Origin: Silanimonas lenta DSM 16282
GTDB lineage: Bacteria; Pseudomonadota; Gammaproteobacteria; Xanthomonadales; Xanthomonadaceae
Direction: 5' to 3'
Length of the DNA: 64,000 nucleotides
Assembly (NCBI RefSeq): GCF_000429065.1
Contig: NZ_KE386845.1
Coordinates: forward strand, 1-64,000
The position numbers and the translations under genes are program-made. The notes below the pieces were generated by a model that worked only from the letters and a program-made list of their open reading frames with translations, had not been told where the DNA came from and made no database searches. Positions 39,062-49,376 of this stretch are shown here, one piece after another (the first letter of the stretch is position 1; every line of letters begins with the position of its first letter).

Positions 39062-41161
39062 TCATTCGATGCGCAGGGACTCGCCACGGGTGGCGGCGCG
39101 CAGCCGGTCGACCAGGGTCGGCCAGTCCACCTCGCGGCGGAAGCCCACCACCTCGATGCGTGGCAGGCCGCGACCCTCGACGATCAGGAAGCCATCGCCG
39201 CGCTTCTTGAGGCCGCTCATCATGCAGCGGTTGTCCTTCAGCACGCAGCCGATGCCGATGCGCTCGTAGCCGAAGTCGTCGAAGGTGCGTAGCAGCCGGG
39301 CCTGCAGGCCGGCCACGAGGCCGCTGCCGCCGAGATCGGAGATGTCCTGCACGGCACGCTGGCTGATCCGTCGCCGGCCCTTCCACTGCCGGTCGGTGAG
39401 CAGGCGGGCATCGAAGGCCACCGGGCTCCAGTCCACGAGGCGCAGGCCGCGCAACCGGCCATCGAGCCGCCCGGTGATCTCGCCGAAACCGAAGGCCCGG
39501 GTCAGCGGGGAGAGGTCGATGTCGTCGAAGCGCACGTTCGCCGCGAGTGAAGGGGCGATGCCGAAGGGCCGCTCCACGCTCAGGTCGTCGAGGCGCACCC
39601 GCCCCCCGAACAGGGTCATCGCGAGGCCATTGCCGAACACCACGCGGTTGTCCTGGTACACCGCCTGCTCCAGCACGCCGCCCACGCTGCCCTCGAAGGG
39701 CGGCCAGCCAAGCCGCTGCGAGAGCGCGCCGAGATCGAGGCGCTCCAGGGCCAGGCCCATCTCGATGCGCAGCGGCGCCGTGCCACGCGGCGGCCGCCAC
39801 TGGAAGCGTTCCAGCCGCAGCTCGCCGCCCAGCACGCCGGTGCGCATCGGCGAGGCGAGGTCGAGCTGGCCCCGGGCGCTGCGGAAATCGAGATGGCTGG
39901 CATCGAGGCCGATGCCGTAGAGGGCCGCCGCGCCCCAGGCGAGGCGGCTGTCGGCCACCGCCTCGTCGCGCGACCAGCGAAGATCGCCCTCGACCCCCGC
40001 AAGGCTGAAGCGGCCGCGCGGATCGATGGCGCGGGCATTGCCGAGCTCCAGCTCCAGCCGGCGCAGGCCTTCCTCGTCATAGGCGAAGGTGCCGCCGCCC
40101 CGGCCGCCGAGCTGCAGGTCGCCGAAGCCGGTGGGCGCCAGCACGCCGCCGAGGTAGCGTTCCGCCAACAGGCGGAGGTCGGCGGAAGCCCAGTCCGCTG
40201 AGAGCCGCACGAGCTCGCCGGTGGCGTCCAGTGCCGCATCGCCGGAGGCTTCGAGCACGCCGGCGTCGCGGAACGCCCAGCGCGGGAAGCGCCAAGGGAC
40301 ACCGGGGGGTGCCTCGCCCTCCAGCGCGAACGCCACGCCCGAGGCCGGCACCGCGAGGTAGACCGGCGCCACCAGCAGTTCGCCGGCCGAGAGCCTGCCT
40401 TCCAGCCCGAGGCGCTGGCCGCCGGCCGCATCGTGGTAGCGAAGCGTGAGCGGCACCGACAGCCCCGCCCCGGCGAAGCGGCCGTCCGGGGTATCGAAGC
40501 CAAGCCCGGCGAAGCGCAGCTCGGCCTCGACACGCAGGCCCGCGGCCTCTGGCAGCCGCACCTGGCCGGAGACCTCGCCCCCGGCGATCCGCCCCTCCGC
40601 CCAGAGCGAGGCCAGGAAGGCCTCCAGCCAGCGCAGCGGCACCTGCCGAAGATCGATGTGCCAGGGCGACTGTCGGTCCTTCGCCACGGCCACGCCACGG
40701 CCGCCCCCCGACCAGGCCATGCGCGAGGCCGCCTCCGAGAGATCGACGGCGAGCCTGCCCTGCGGACGCCCGGCCAGACGCACCTCGCCCTCGCAGCGCA
40801 GGCGCTGCCCGGTATCGAGCACCGGCTGGCAGGCCCAGTCCACTGCCCTGAGCCGCAGCGAGAGCGCGGGCAGCTCGAGCCCGGCCGCTGAAAGCGAGAG
40901 ACGCGGTCCCGCCCCGCCCGCCGACTCGGAAAGCCGCAGCTCCAGCCGCTGGCCACGCACCGGGCCGGCCTCGATCCGGCCGATGCGCAGCACAGCCTGA
41001 CGCTCCGGGGCCGCCCCCGCCACCGCCGCGGCGGAGGGCAGGTCCACCGCCAGGGCCGGCACGGCGCTGCCCAGGATGAGAAAGGAAAAGATGAACACGG
41101 CCCCGATGAGCCCGGCAGGGGTAAGCCTTTTCCTATTGCCGGGGGGGAGGGGGGCACGCAT
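39062..41161 (-). CDS. YdbH-like AsmA-family envelope protein
   Basis: About 699 aa. After a basic N-terminus a hydrophobic segment (LIGAVFIFSFLILGSAVPAL) anchors or exports it. The rest is repetitive beta-strand-rich sequence (LRLEGRLSAGELLVAP-like blocks), and the C-terminal part (LEQAVYQDNRVVFGNGLAMTL, LFGGRVRLDDLSVERP) matches the YdbH/dicarboxylate-transport family of bridge-like lipid-transfer proteins. I took the ATG at 41161; it lacks a good ribosome site, and a GTG just before the hydrophobic segment is possible. It is divergent from the response-regulator gene. Confidence 0.75.
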   Translation of the reverse strand: MRAPLPPGNRKRLTPAGLIGAVFIFSFLILGSAVPALAVDLPSAAAVAGAAPERQAVLRIGRIEAGPVRGQRLELRLSESAGGAGPRLSLSAAGLELPALSLRLRAVDWACQPVLDTGQRLRCEGEVRLAGRPQGRLAVDLSEAASRMAWSGGGRGVAVAKDRQSPWHIDLRQVPLRWLEAFLASLWAEGRIAGGEVSGQVRLPEAAGLRVEAELRFAGLGFDTPDGRFAGAGLSVPLTLRYHDAAGGQRLGLEGRLSAGELLVAPVYLAVPASGVAFALEGEAPPGVPWRFPRWAFRDAGVLEASGDAALDATGELVRLSADWASADLRLLAERYLGGVLAPTGFGDLQLGGRGGGTFAYDEEGLRRLELELGNARAIDPRGRFSLAGVEGDLRWSRDEAVADSRLAWGAAALYGIGLDASHLDFRSARGQLDLASPMRTGVLGGELRLERFQWRPPRGTAPLRIEMGLALERLDLGALSQRLGWPPFEGSVGGVLEQAVYQDNRVVFGNGLAMTLFGGRVRLDDLSVERPFGIAPSLAANVRFDDIDLSPLTRAFGFGEITGRLDGRLRGLRLVDWSPVAFDARLLTDRQWKGRRRISQRAVQDISDLGGSGLVAGLQARLLRTFDDFGYERIGIGCVLKDNRCMMSGLKKRGDGFLIVEGRGLPRIEVVGFRREVDWPTLVDRLRAATRGESLRIE

Positions 41162-41195
41162 CCTGCCAAAAGACGCCGCATCTAAGGAGAGATGC

Positions 41196-41882
41196 ATGAG
41201 CCTACGCCTCCTCGTCGTCGAGGACGATGCCGCCAGCCGCGAGTTCATCCGGGCCGCCCTCGCCGGAGGCGCCACGGTGGACACCGCACGCACCCTCGCC
41301 GAGGCCGGGACGCAGTGTGCCGAGCACGACTACCACCTGCTGCTGCTCGATGTCGCCCTGCCCGATGGCGAGGGCGATGCCTGGCTGGCCCGGCAGCGCG
41401 CCATCGGCAACCGCGCGCCGGCCATCGCCCTCACTGCCGAGCTCGACCATGCCAGGCGCCGCCGCCTGCTGGCCAGCGGCTTTGTCGAAGCCTTGGGCAA
41501 ACCCATCAGCGAACAGGCCCTGCGCGAGGCCGTGGAACTGCGCCTGGCCGGAAGCACCCGCCGGCCGGAACAGGCCGCGCTCTGGGACGAGGTCCAGGGC
41601 CTCTCGGCCGTCGGAGGCGCGGCCGCCACCCTCGACCGCCTGCGCGGCCTGTTCCTCGACGAACTGCCGCGGCAGCGGCGGACCATCGTCGAAGCCCTGG
41701 AGAACGGCGATACGGGCGCACTGCGCGCCGTGCTGCACCAGCTGCTGGCCGGCTGCGGCTTCGTTGGCGCGGGCGCGCTGGCCGAGGCCGTGCAGGCCCT
41801 GCAGGCCCGTCCGCACCCCGGCCCCGAGGCCAGCACCTTACTCGAGCGGATCGACCGGATGCTGCGCGAGGCCGGGCGCTGA
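41196..41882 (+). CDS. Response regulator receiver fused to Hpt-like domain
   Basis: A 228-aa protein with AAGGAGA before its ATG. Residues 1-120 form a receiver domain with E9/D10/D11, phospho-acceptor D52 (LLLLDVALPDGEG), T80 and K102. Residues about 130-228 look like a histidine phosphotransfer domain with H181 in LHQLLAGCGFVGAGAL; the usual HxLKG has Leu and Ala in place of Lys and Gly. There is no DNA-binding or enzymatic output, so it probably relays phosphate within a larger phosphorelay. No kinase gene is adjacent. Its last 45 bases overlap the 3' end of recO on the opposite strand. Confidence 0.8.
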   Translation: MSLRLLVVEDDAASREFIRAALAGGATVDTARTLAEAGTQCAEHDYHLLLLDVALPDGEGDAWLARQRAIGNRAPAIALTAELDHARRRRLLASGFVEALGKPISEQALREAVELRLAGSTRRPEQAALWDEVQGLSAVGGAAATLDRLRGLFLDELPRQRRTIVEALENGDTGALRAVLHQLLAGCGFVGAGALAEAVQALQARPHPGPEASTLLERIDRMLREAGR

Positions 41883-42590
41883 GCGCCCCACCCGCGCCAC
41901 CTCGGTCATCAGGCTCCAGGCCCTGAGCGGCGCTCCTCCCAGATGGTGGGCGAGCACCGTGCGCAGGGCGAGCCGAAGCTCCGCCAGTTCCTCCGCCGCC
42001 GGGCAGCGATCCTCGGCCAACGCGAGCAGGGCGCTGCCGCGCAGGCTTCCCGCGGCATGCGTGCGGTCCCGCCAGAGCCCCTGCCCGGGATCGATGCGGT
42101 AGCGCGCGGCCGGATCGAGCGCCTCGCCCTCCACAGTCTCGCCCCAGGGCAGGCCGACGCCGAGGGCATCGAGCAGGTCGCGCTCGAAGCGCCGCAGGCA
42201 CCAGGCCAGTGGCTGCAGCCGCCCCAGTTCTTCGCGCAGGCGGGCGTAGCGGGCGAACAGCTCGGGGGCCGGATCCTGCCGCGGCAGCAGGCGCAGCAGC
42301 AGCTCATTGACGTAGAAGCCGGCCAGGGCCACCTCGCCCACCTGGCGGGGGGCGAGATCGAGCGCCTCCCAGGCACGCAGGTTCCAGAGCTCGCCCCGGG
42401 TCTCGGCCGAAAACCCGATCTGCTGCCAGGGCTGGAGGGCGGCACGCTGTGCCTGCCGGCGCGGGCCGCGCACGCCACGGGCCACTGCCCCTACCCGGCC
42501 ATGCGATTCCGTCAGCAGTTCCACCAGCAGGCTGGTCTCGCGCCAGGCCCGCGCATGGAGCACGAAAGCGCGCTCCTGCCCGATCCGCAT
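41838..42590 (-). CDS. recO: DNA repair protein RecO
   Basis: A 250-aa recombination mediator. It starts MRIGQERAFVLHARAWRETS with the N-terminal OB-fold (LLVELLTESHGRVGAVARGV) and the helical C-terminal domain (GFYVNELLLRLLPRQDP, LRRFERDLLDALGVGL). It loads RecA with RecR. It follows era by 32 bases as in many gammaproteobacteria. The zinc cysteines of some RecO proteins are absent. Its 3' end overlaps the convergent response-regulator gene. Confidence 0.94.
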   Translation of the reverse strand: MRIGQERAFVLHARAWRETSLLVELLTESHGRVGAVARGVRGPRRQAQRAALQPWQQIGFSAETRGELWNLRAWEALDLAPRQVGEVALAGFYVNELLLRLLPRQDPAPELFARYARLREELGRLQPLAWCLRRFERDLLDALGVGLPWGETVEGEALDPAARYRIDPGQGLWRDRTHAAGSLRGSALLALAEDRCPAAEELAELRLALRTVLAHHLGGAPLRAWSLMTEVARVGRSAPGLAQHPVDPLE

Positions 42591-42622
42591 CGCCCCGGTC
42601 CCCGGAACGGCCCGCCCGGGCG

Positions 42623-43537
42623 CTACTCGCCGTAGCCGAACTGGCGCAGCGCGGCCTCGTCGTCCGACCAGCCCTCGCGCACCCGCACCCAGGTCTGCAG
42701 GAAGACCCGGCGGCCGAACAGCTTCTCCATCGAGAGCCGGGCCGCGCTGCCGATGGCCTTCAGCCGCTCGCCGCCCTGCCCGATCACGATGGCCTTCTGG
42801 CCCTCGCGCTCGACCCAGACCACGGCGGCGATGCGCAGCCGCTCGCCTTCTTCCTCGAACGTCTCGATCTCGACCGTGGTCGAGTACGGCACCTCCTGCC
42901 CGAGCTTGCGCATCAGCTGCTCGCGCACCAGTTCGGCGGCGAGGAAGCGCTCGCTGCGGTCGGTGATCTCGTCCTCGGCGAACAGCGGCGGCGATTCGGG
43001 CAGCACCGAGAGCAGGCTCTTCACCAGCGGCCGCAGGCCGTCCTGTTTGCGGGCGGCGATCGGGTGCACGGCGGCGAACTCGCGTCCCTGCGTGACCTCG
43101 GCGATGAAGGGCAACAGCAGGCTCTTGTCGGCCAGCCTGTCCACCTTGTTGATCACCAGCACCACCGGCACGCCGGCATCGCGCAGCAGCGCATAGGCAA
43201 GCCCGTCCTCCTCGGTCCAGCGCCCGGCTTCGACCACCAGGGCCGCCGCATCCACGCCATCCACGGCGCCGCGGGCGGCGCGGTTCATGTAGCGGTTCAT
43301 CGCCCGCCCGCCCTGGTCACGGTGCAGGCCCGGGGTATCCACGAGGGCGATCTGGCCATCCTGGAAGGTGGCGATGCCGAGCAGGCGGTGGCGGGTGGTC
43401 TGGGGCTTGGGCGAGACGATGCTCACCTTGGCCCCGACGAGGGCATTGACGAGGGTGGACTTGCCCACGTTGGGGCGGCCGAGCACCGCGACGGTGCCGG
43501 CGCGGTGTGGGGTTTCGGTCTCGGGAGAATCGCTCAT
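42623..43537 (-). CDS. era: GTPase Era
   Basis: A 304-aa 16S rRNA-binding GTPase needed for 30S assembly. G1 is GRPNVGKST, the switch region has [12 protein letters not shown]3 is VDTPGLH and G4 is NKVDRL. A C-terminal KH domain contains [16 protein letters not shown]. The ATG at 43537 places the G1 motif near residue 20. It follows rnc by 55 bases. Confidence 0.97.
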   Translation of the reverse strand: MSDSPETETPHRAGTVAVLGRPNVGKSTLVNALVGAKVSIVSPKPQTTRHRLLGIATFQDGQIALVDTPGLHRDQGGRAMNRYMNRAARGAVDGVDAAALVVEAGRWTEEDGLAYALLRDAGVPVVLVINKVDRLADKSLLLPFIAEVTQGREFAAVHPIAARKQDGLRPLVKSLLSVLPESPPLFAEDEITDRSERFLAAELVREQLMRKLGQEVPYSTTVEIETFEEEGERLRIAAVVWVEREGQKAIVIGQGGERLKAIGSAARLSMEKLFGRRVFLQTWVRVREGWSDDEAALRQFGYGE

Positions 43538-43592
43538 GCCGGCAGTGTAGCGGCTGCGCGCCACGGCCGCCGCCACGCCAGTCCCGGGAAAG

Positions 43593-44285
43593 TCATGCCG
43601 GCGGCACGCCGGCGCGGCGGCGTGGCGGGTGGGCCGCCTCCAGGGCCGTGAGCAGGGCCTCGGCCGCGGACTGCTCGGCATTGCGCAGGGAACTGCCCTC
43701 GCCCTCCACTTCCAGCAGGGGCTCGCCGGCACGGGCACGGACGCGGAAATGCCGGGCATGGTCAGGTCCGCGCGCCTCCACGAGTTCGTATTCCGGGCGT
43801 GCCCACTGCCGCGCCTGCAGCCATTCCTGCACCCGGGTCTTGGGATCCTTGTCGGCCTTGCCGGCGGGCAGCGTGGCCAGCCCGTCCTCGAACCAAGGCA
43901 GCACGGCCGCCCGGCAGGCGTCCAGGCCGCCATCGAGATAGACGGCCCCGACCACGGCCTCGAGGGCATCGGCCAGGATGGAATCGCGGTGCCGCCCTCC
44001 CGACTTGCGCTCCCCCGGGCCCAGCTGCAACTGGTCGCCAAGACCGAGACGGCGGGCAATGGCGGCCAGGGTGGATTCCCGCACCAGCTGCGAGCGCGCC
44101 CGGGTCAGGGCGCCCTCGTCGGCCTTCGGCCAGCGCTGGTGCAGGGCCTCGGCCACCAGCAGGGCGAGCACGGCATCGCCGAGGAATTCGAGCCGCTCGT
44201 TGTGCGGCACGCCGGCGCTGCGATGGCGCAGCGCGGTCTCGAGCAGGCCAGGATCGCGGAAGCGGTGGCCGAAGCCGGGGCTCAT
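43593..44285 (-). CDS. rnc: Ribonuclease III
   Basis: A 230-aa dsRNA endonuclease. The signature [16 protein letters not shown] carries the metal-binding Glu and Asp, a second acidic set lies in [20 protein letters not shown], and a C-terminal double-stranded RNA-binding domain begins near KTRVQEWLQ. It processes rRNA precursors. Its ATG overlaps the stop of the DUF4845 gene (ATGA). Order lepB-DUF4845-rnc-era-recO is conserved. Confidence 0.97.
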   Translation of the reverse strand: MSPGFGHRFRDPGLLETALRHRSAGVPHNERLEFLGDAVLALLVAEALHQRWPKADEGALTRARSQLVRESTLAAIARRLGLGDQLQLGPGERKSGGRHRDSILADALEAVVGAVYLDGGLDACRAAVLPWFEDGLATLPAGKADKDPKTRVQEWLQARQWARPEYELVEARGPDHARHFRVRARAGEPLLEVEGEGSSLRNAEQSAAEALLTALEAAHPPRRRAGVPPA

Positions 44286-44650
44286 GCCCCGGGCTGGCGG
44301 ATCGGCGCCGAGTGCTCGAACTTGGCGACGAAGTCGAGGTTGTAGATCAGCGGCTTTCTGATCTCGTACTTCAGCACGAGGAGGAAAGCATCGCCCTCGC
44401 GCTGCACCCGGACGAACTCCGGCTGGTAGGACGCGGCGTAATCGATGGTCATCTGCCGGTCCATCGCCTTCCGGATCGTTCCGATGTCGTTCGTACCGAC
44501 CTCGTTGGCGACCTTGTTCACCGCGTTGCGCATCGAGAAATACTCGATGTAGACCGGCCCGATCTTCATCCCGAGGAACAGGAAGAAGCCGGCGACGGCG
44601 AGCACGATGACGAACCCAATGAAGCTGATGCCGCGCTGGTGGTATCGCAT
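44282..44650 (-). CDS. DUF4845 membrane protein
   Basis: A 122-aa protein with one N-terminal transmembrane segment preceded by [11 protein letters not shown], which looks like a pilin-type start ([21 protein letters not shown]). The remaining about 85 residues are periplasmic. DUF4845 is nearly always found between lepB and rnc in gammaproteobacteria and has no assigned function. It lies 33 bases after lepB and overlaps rnc. Confidence 0.9.
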   Translation of the reverse strand: MRYHQRGISFIGFVIVLAVAGFFLFLGMKIGPVYIEYFSMRNAVNKVANEVGTNDIGTIRKAMDRQMTIDYAASYQPEFVRVQREGDAFLLVLKYEIRKPLIYNLDFVAKFEHSAPIRQPGA

Positions 44651-44683
44651 GGGGGGCCTCGGTCGGGGTGCGTGGGGCGGGCG

Positions 44684-45511
44684 TTAACGGATGACGGTGC
44701 CAATTCGACGCCAATCGAAGCTGTCGATGCAAGCCCAGTTCGCGCAGTTGAGCCAGATCACGTCGGCGCGCCCGGCCAGGTTGGCCTCCGGCACGAAGCC
44801 CCAGAAGCGGCTGTCGTCGGAGGCCACGCGGTTGTCGCCCATCATGAAATAGTGGCCCTCCGGCACCACCCGGCGGCCATCGCCGGGGTTGTAGCGGAAG
44901 GGCGCCTGGTCAAGGATGGCGTGCGGGCGGCCCGGCACCAGTTCCTCCATGAAACGCCGGGTGCCGCTCATCTCCACCGCCGGGCGCGGCCCGGTGCCGA
45001 TGTAGACCTCGCCCCCCTCGTACTTCACCGGCTGGCCGTTGATCGTCAGCCGGTTGTCGCGCACCTCCACCACGTCGCCGGGCAGGCCGACCACGCGCTT
45101 GATGTAGTCGGTGCCGGCCGGCGGGTCGTAGGGCGGCGCCGGATTGCGGCCGGGATAGCGGAACACCACCACGTCGCCGCGCCTGGGCTTGCCGGTCTCG
45201 AACAGCAGGGTGTTGGTGACCGGAAGGCGCACGCCGTAGGCGAACTTGTTCACCAGGATGAAGTCGCCGATCAGCAGGGTCGGCATCATCGAGGACGATG
45301 GGATGCGGAAGGGCTCGTAGACGAAGCTGCGCAGCACCAGCACCACCGCCAGCACCGGGAACAGCGAAGCGAGGAAATCGACGGTGCCCCCTCCCCCAGA
45401 TTCCGCCCCGGCGGCGGCGCGGCGGCGCGCCAGCACCAGGCGGTCGAGCAGCCAGGCAGCACCGCAGAGCAGGGTCAGGACGGTGAGGATCAGGGCGAAA
45501 TCGAGCTTCAC
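44684..45511 (-). CDS. lepB: Signal peptidase I
   Basis: A 275-aa inner-membrane protease that removes signal peptides. Two N-terminal membrane segments are followed by the catalytic Ser74 in [15 protein letters not shown] and the general-base Lys138 in [13 protein letters not shown]. The later conserved [15 protein letters not shown] box is present. It lies ten bases after lepA, as in E. coli. Confidence 0.96.
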   Translation of the reverse strand: MKLDFALILTVLTLLCGAAWLLDRLVLARRRAAAGAESGGGGTVDFLASLFPVLAVVLVLRSFVYEPFRIPSSSMMPTLLIGDFILVNKFAYGVRLPVTNTLLFETGKPRRGDVVVFRYPGRNPAPPYDPPAGTDYIKRVVGLPGDVVEVRDNRLTINGQPVKYEGGEVYIGTGPRPAVEMSGTRRFMEELVPGRPHAILDQAPFRYNPGDGRRVVPEGHYFMMGDNRVASDDSRFWGFVPEANLAGRADVIWLNCANWACIDSFDWRRIGTVIR

Positions 45512-45521
45512 GCGGGGGCCT

Positions 45522-47321
45522 TCACTTCGTGTTGTTGTCGACCGAGAGGACGGCCAGGAAGGCCTCCTGCGGGATTTCCACCTTGCCGAACTGCTTCATG
45601 CGCTTCTTGCCCTCCTTCTGCTTTTCGAGGAGCTTCTTCTTGCGCGTGGCATCGCCGCCGTAGCACTTCGCCAGTACGTTCTTGCGCAGGGCCTTCACCG
45701 TGGAGCGGGCGATGATCTGCGAGCCGATCGCCGCCTGGATGGCGACATCGAACATCTGCCGCGGGATCAGCTCGCGCATGCGCTCGCAGAGCTCCCGGCC
45801 TCGGCGCTCGGCCTGGGTGCGGTGCAGGATCATCGACATGGCGTCCACCCGGTCGCCGTTGATCAGCACGTCGACCCGCACGAAGGGGCCCGGCTCGAAG
45901 CGCAGGAAGTGGTAATCGAGCGAGGCGTAGCCGCGCGAGACCGACTTCAGGCGGTCGAAGAAGTCGAGCACCACCTCGGCCATCGGCAGCTCGTAGGCGA
46001 TCTGCACCTGGCTGCCAAGATAGGTGATGCCGATCTGGCTGCCGCGCTTCTCCTCGCACAGCTTGATGATGTTGCCGATGTACTCCTCGGGCGTGAGGAT
46101 GTTGGCGCGGATGATCGGCTCGCGGATCTCCTCGATTTTGTTCACCGGCGGCAGCCGCGCCGGATTGTCGAGCTTCACCACCGTGCCGTCGGTCTGCACC
46201 AGCTCGTAGACCACGGTGGGCGCGGTGGTGACGAGGTCGAGGTCGTACTCGCGCTCCAGGCGCTCCTGCACGATCTCCATGTGCAGCATGCCAAGGAAGC
46301 CGCAGCGGAAGCCGAAACCCATGGCCTCGGAGCTCTCCGGCTCGAACTGCAGGGCGGCGTCATTGAGGCGCAGCTTCTCCAGTGCCTCGCGCAGGGCCGG
46401 GTAGTCGTCGGCGGCGGTGGGGAAGAGCCCGGCGAACACCCGCGGCTGCATGGTCTGGAAGCCGGGCAGGGGCTTCTCGGCCGGATCCTTGGCGGAGGTC
46501 AGTGTGTCGCCCACCGGGGCACCGTGCACGTCCTTGATCGCCGCAGTGAGCCAGCCCACCTCGCCCGGCAGCAGGGCATCCTTCACCTTGCGCTTCGGCG
46601 TGAACACGCCGACGTTGTCCACCTCGTGCACGCGGCCGGTGGACATGACGAGGATCTTGTCGCCCTTGCGGATCTCGCCCTGCACCACGCGCACCAGCGA
46701 GACCACGCCGAGGTAGTTGTCGAACCAGGAGTCGATGATCAGGGCCTGCAGCTTGTCGGTATCGCCCACCTTCGGCGGCGGGATGCGCTCGACGATCGCT
46801 TCCAGCACCTCGCGCACGTTGAGGCCGGTCTTGGCCGAGATCGCGACGGCATCGGTGGCATCGATGCCGATCACCGCCTCGATCTCGCGCTTGGCGCGCT
46901 CGACGTCGGCGGTGGGCAGGTCGATCTTGTTCAGCACCGGCACCACCTCGAGGCCCTGCTCGACGGCGGTGTAACAGTTCGCCACCGACTGCGCCTCGAC
47001 GCCCTGCGCCGCGTCCACCACCAGCAGCGCGCCCTCGCAGGCAGCGAGCGAGCGGCTCACCTCGTAGCTGAAGTCGACATGGCCCGGCGTGTCGATGAAG
47101 TTGAGCTGGTAGGTCTTGCCGTCCCGCGCCGTATAGGGCAGCGAGACCGACTGCGCCTTGATGGTGATGCCACGCTCGCGCTCGATCGGGTTCGAATCGA
47201 GCACCTGGGCTTCCATCTCGCGCTCCTCGAGCCCGCCGCAGATCTGGATGATGCGGTCGGCGAGGGTCGACTTGCCGTGGTCGACGTGGGCGATGATGGA
47301 GAAATTGCGGATGTGCTGCAT
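45522..47321 (-). CDS. lepA: Elongation factor 4 (LepA)
   Basis: A 599-aa translational GTPase. It starts [20 protein letters not shown], with [16 protein letters not shown] and NKIDLP as further G motifs, and the LepA-specific C-terminal domain ([16 protein letters not shown]). It acts on stalled or mistranslocated ribosomes. A GATAAT -10 box lies upstream, so it has its own promoter in addition to any read-through from degP. Confidence 0.98.
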   Translation of the reverse strand: MQHIRNFSIIAHVDHGKSTLADRIIQICGGLEEREMEAQVLDSNPIERERGITIKAQSVSLPYTARDGKTYQLNFIDTPGHVDFSYEVSRSLAACEGALLVVDAAQGVEAQSVANCYTAVEQGLEVVPVLNKIDLPTADVERAKREIEAVIGIDATDAVAISAKTGLNVREVLEAIVERIPPPKVGDTDKLQALIIDSWFDNYLGVVSLVRVVQGEIRKGDKILVMSTGRVHEVDNVGVFTPKRKVKDALLPGEVGWLTAAIKDVHGAPVGDTLTSAKDPAEKPLPGFQTMQPRVFAGLFPTAADDYPALREALEKLRLNDAALQFEPESSEAMGFGFRCGFLGMLHMEIVQERLEREYDLDLVTTAPTVVYELVQTDGTVVKLDNPARLPPVNKIEEIREPIIRANILTPEEYIGNIIKLCEEKRGSQIGITYLGSQVQIAYELPMAEVVLDFFDRLKSVSRGYASLDYHFLRFEPGPFVRVDVLINGDRVDAMSMILHRTQAERRGRELCERMRELIPRQMFDVAIQAAIGSQIIARSTVKALRKNVLAKCYGGDATRKKKLLEKQKEGKKRMKQFGKVEIPQEAFLAVLSVDNNTK

Positions 47322-47363
47322 GGGAGGGCCGGAAGGACGGTGCCCGGTGCGGGCAAGCGCCGG

Positions 47364-47369
47364 ATTATC
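47364..47369 (-). promoter_or_regulatory. -10 box of the lepA promoter
   Basis: GATAAT on the minus strand in the context TGCGATAATCCGG, 42 bases before the lepA ATG. The degP-lepA gap also has a GC-rich 9-bp hairpin (47396-47420) without a T-run. Confidence 0.5.
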
Positions 47370-47436
47370 GCACAGGGGCCGTCCCGGGCCGGGGCGCGGC
47401 CGGGCTCCGGGCCCGGCCGCCTTCCCCCTTCCGGAC

Positions 47437-48894
47437 TCAGGGCATCGGCAGTTCCACGAAGCCGGTGCTGCCGGCGTTGCGCACCAGCAGGCGCAGGGTC
47501 TCGCCCCGCTTCACCCGGGCCAGGGCCGCCTCGAAGGCCTGCGGCGAGCCGACGTCGCTGCCGTTCACCGCCAGCACCACGTCGCCCACCGAGAGGCCGG
47601 CCTGGCGGGCCAGCGGCGAGCCCACGCGGCTGATCCGCACCCCCTCGCCCGGGCGCAGGCCGAGCGCGCGCCGGGTCTCGGCATCCACCGCCTCGACGGC
47701 AAGCCCGAGGGCATTGGCCGCGGCCGCCGGACGCGCCGGCGTGGTGGCGGCAATGGCGTTGCCATCGAGCGCATCCAGGGTCACGGTGATGTCGCGGGTG
47801 CTGCTGCCACGGCGCACCGTCACCGTGGCCTTGCTGCCCGGGGCCAGCAGGCCCACCTGCGGCGGCAGGTCGGAGGCATTGAGGATCTCGCGGCCATTGA
47901 AGGCAGTGATCACGTCACCCGGGCGGATACCGGCCTTGTCGGCGGCGCTGCCGTTGTTGACGCTGTTGACGAAGGCGCCCACCGGACGCGAGAGGCCGAG
48001 CTCCTGCGCCCGCTCGCGGGTGACCTGGCCGATCTGCACGCCAAGCACGCCGCGCCGCACCTCGCCGGTTTCGCGCAGCTGGCGGGCGGTGTTCATCGCC
48101 ACGTCCACCGGGATGGCGAAGGACACGCCGATGAAGCCGCCGGTATTGCTGAAGATCTGCGAGTTGACCCCCACCACCTCGCCGCGCACGTTGAGCAGCG
48201 GGCCACCGGAGTTGCCGCGGTTGATCGCCACGTCGGTCTGGATGAAGGGCACGTACTGCTGGCCCGGATCCATGCTGCGGCGGTTGATGCCGGAGACCAC
48301 GCCGGCGGTCACCGAATGCTCGAAGCCGAAGGGCGAGCCGATCGCCACCACCCACTGCCCGGGCTTGAGGCTGGCAGCATCGCCGATGCGCACCGCCGGC
48401 AGGCCGCGGGCCTCGACCTTGAGCAGGGCGATATCCGACATCGCATCCGAGCCGACGATCTTCGCCTCCAGCTCGCGGCGGTCGGCAAACCGCACGATGA
48501 CCTTCTCGGCCCCCTCGATGACATGGTGGTTGGTGATGATGTAGCCATCGGCGCTGGTGACGAAGCCGGTACCGAAGGAGGTGCCGCCACGCGGTTCCGG
48601 CGCCGGCATGCCAGGGCCGATGAAGCGGCGGAAGATCTCCGGCATGGCCTCGTCGATGGCCTGGGCGGCACGGCTGCCGCGGCCGCTGCCGATCTGCGCC
48701 TCGATGTTCACCACCGCCGGCGAGACCTGCTCGACGAGGCGGGTGAAATCGGGCAGCTGCACGAGCGGCGCCGCAGCCGGAGCGGCTGCCGGCGCGGAGG
48801 ACTGCGCCGGCAGCAGCACCGGGGCGAGGGCGAAGGGAGTGAGCAGGGCGAGGGCGAGCAGGGCACGCCGGGGTGATGGCAGGCGCATCGTCAT
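47437..48894 (-). CDS. degP: Periplasmic serine protease of the DegP/DegQ/MucD family
   Basis: A 485-aa protease/chaperone. A signal peptide ([21 protein letters not shown]) leads to the trypsin-like domain with catalytic H124 (TNHHV), D154 (SDIALLKV) and S229 (RGNSGGPLL), and two PDZ domains ([20 protein letters not shown] and [19 protein letters not shown]). It degrades misfolded envelope proteins. It lies in the rpoE operon, its ATG overlapping the rseC stop (ATGA), which matches the rpoE-rseA-mucD layout known from xanthomonads. Confidence 0.93.
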   Translation of the reverse strand: MTMRLPSPRRALLALALLTPFALAPVLLPAQSSAPAAAPAAAPLVQLPDFTRLVEQVSPAVVNIEAQIGSGRGSRAAQAIDEAMPEIFRRFIGPGMPAPEPRGGTSFGTGFVTSADGYIITNHHVIEGAEKVIVRFADRRELEAKIVGSDAMSDIALLKVEARGLPAVRIGDAASLKPGQWVVAIGSPFGFEHSVTAGVVSGINRRSMDPGQQYVPFIQTDVAINRGNSGGPLLNVRGEVVGVNSQIFSNTGGFIGVSFAIPVDVAMNTARQLRETGEVRRGVLGVQIGQVTRERAQELGLSRPVGAFVNSVNNGSAADKAGIRPGDVITAFNGREILNASDLPPQVGLLAPGSKATVTVRRGSSTRDITVTLDALDGNAIAATTPARPAAAANALGLAVEAVDAETRRALGLRPGEGVRISRVGSPLARQAGLSVGDVVLAVNGSDVGSPQAFEAALARVKRGETLRLLVRNAGSTGFVELPMP

Positions 48895-49376
48895 GTCAGA
48901 TCCTTGGTCGGAAGTCCGTTGCAGGGCCGCAGCCCGAGGCGGGGCGCGGCGTCGAGGCGCTTGGTCAGACGCCCCGCGAGGAAAGTTCCCGCGAGCAGCC
49001 CGGCCAGTGCGGCGGCGTTCGGGAAACCGGCCGCCCGGCCGAGCAGGTGGCCGAGGCCGGCTCCCAGCAGCAGGGCGACGAGGGCGAGACCATAGGAACG
49101 GAACGCGGCGCGGCGCAGGGCGCGGGCATCCACCAGCACCTCGATGTCCTCGCCCGGCCGCAGGCCGGAAGCCAGGACCGGCAGGCGCTCGGGCTGCCCT
49201 TCGGGCGCGGCGAACAGGCTGCACCGCCCGCCACAGCCCGCGCAGCCGCGACAGGTGGACTCCAGCCAGGCCACGTCCAGCCCCTCCGGGGTACTGGCGA
49301 GCACGCGGGCACGGCGAGCGAGCCAGCCCTCGCCCGTGGCCGCACCGCCGGAACCGGCCGGCGAAGACGGGCTCAA
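48891..49376 (-). CDS. rseC: RseC/MucC-type membrane protein
   Basis: A 161-aa SoxR-reducing-system RseC family protein. The N-terminal part carries a cysteine cluster C42, C45, C48, C52 (TCRGCAGCGGRC), possibly binding an iron-sulfur centre, followed by two membrane segments (YGLALVALLLGAGLGHLLG and ALAGLLAGTFLAG). It starts with TTG overlapping the rseA TGA (TTGA), so it is probably made by translational coupling. RseC homologues work with SoxR reduction or sigma-E control. Confidence 0.82.
   Translation of the reverse strand: MSPSSPAGSGGAATGEGWLARRARVLASTPEGLDVAWLESTCRGCAGCGGRCSLFAAPEGQPERLPVLASGLRPGEDIEVLVDARALRRAAFRSYGLALVALLLGAGLGHLLGRAAGFPNAAALAGLLAGTFLAGRLTKRLDAAPRLGLRPCNGLPTKDLT

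Noticed and set aside
44684-45511. LepB with catalytic Lys missing (VVVFRYP instead of VVVFKYP)
   Set aside because: The catalytic lysine is in the later [13 protein letters not shown] box, where it is present as K138.
47396-47420. GC-rich hairpin after degP as an intrinsic terminator
   Set aside because: The 9-bp stem has no T-run on the minus strand, so it is not a convincing terminator.
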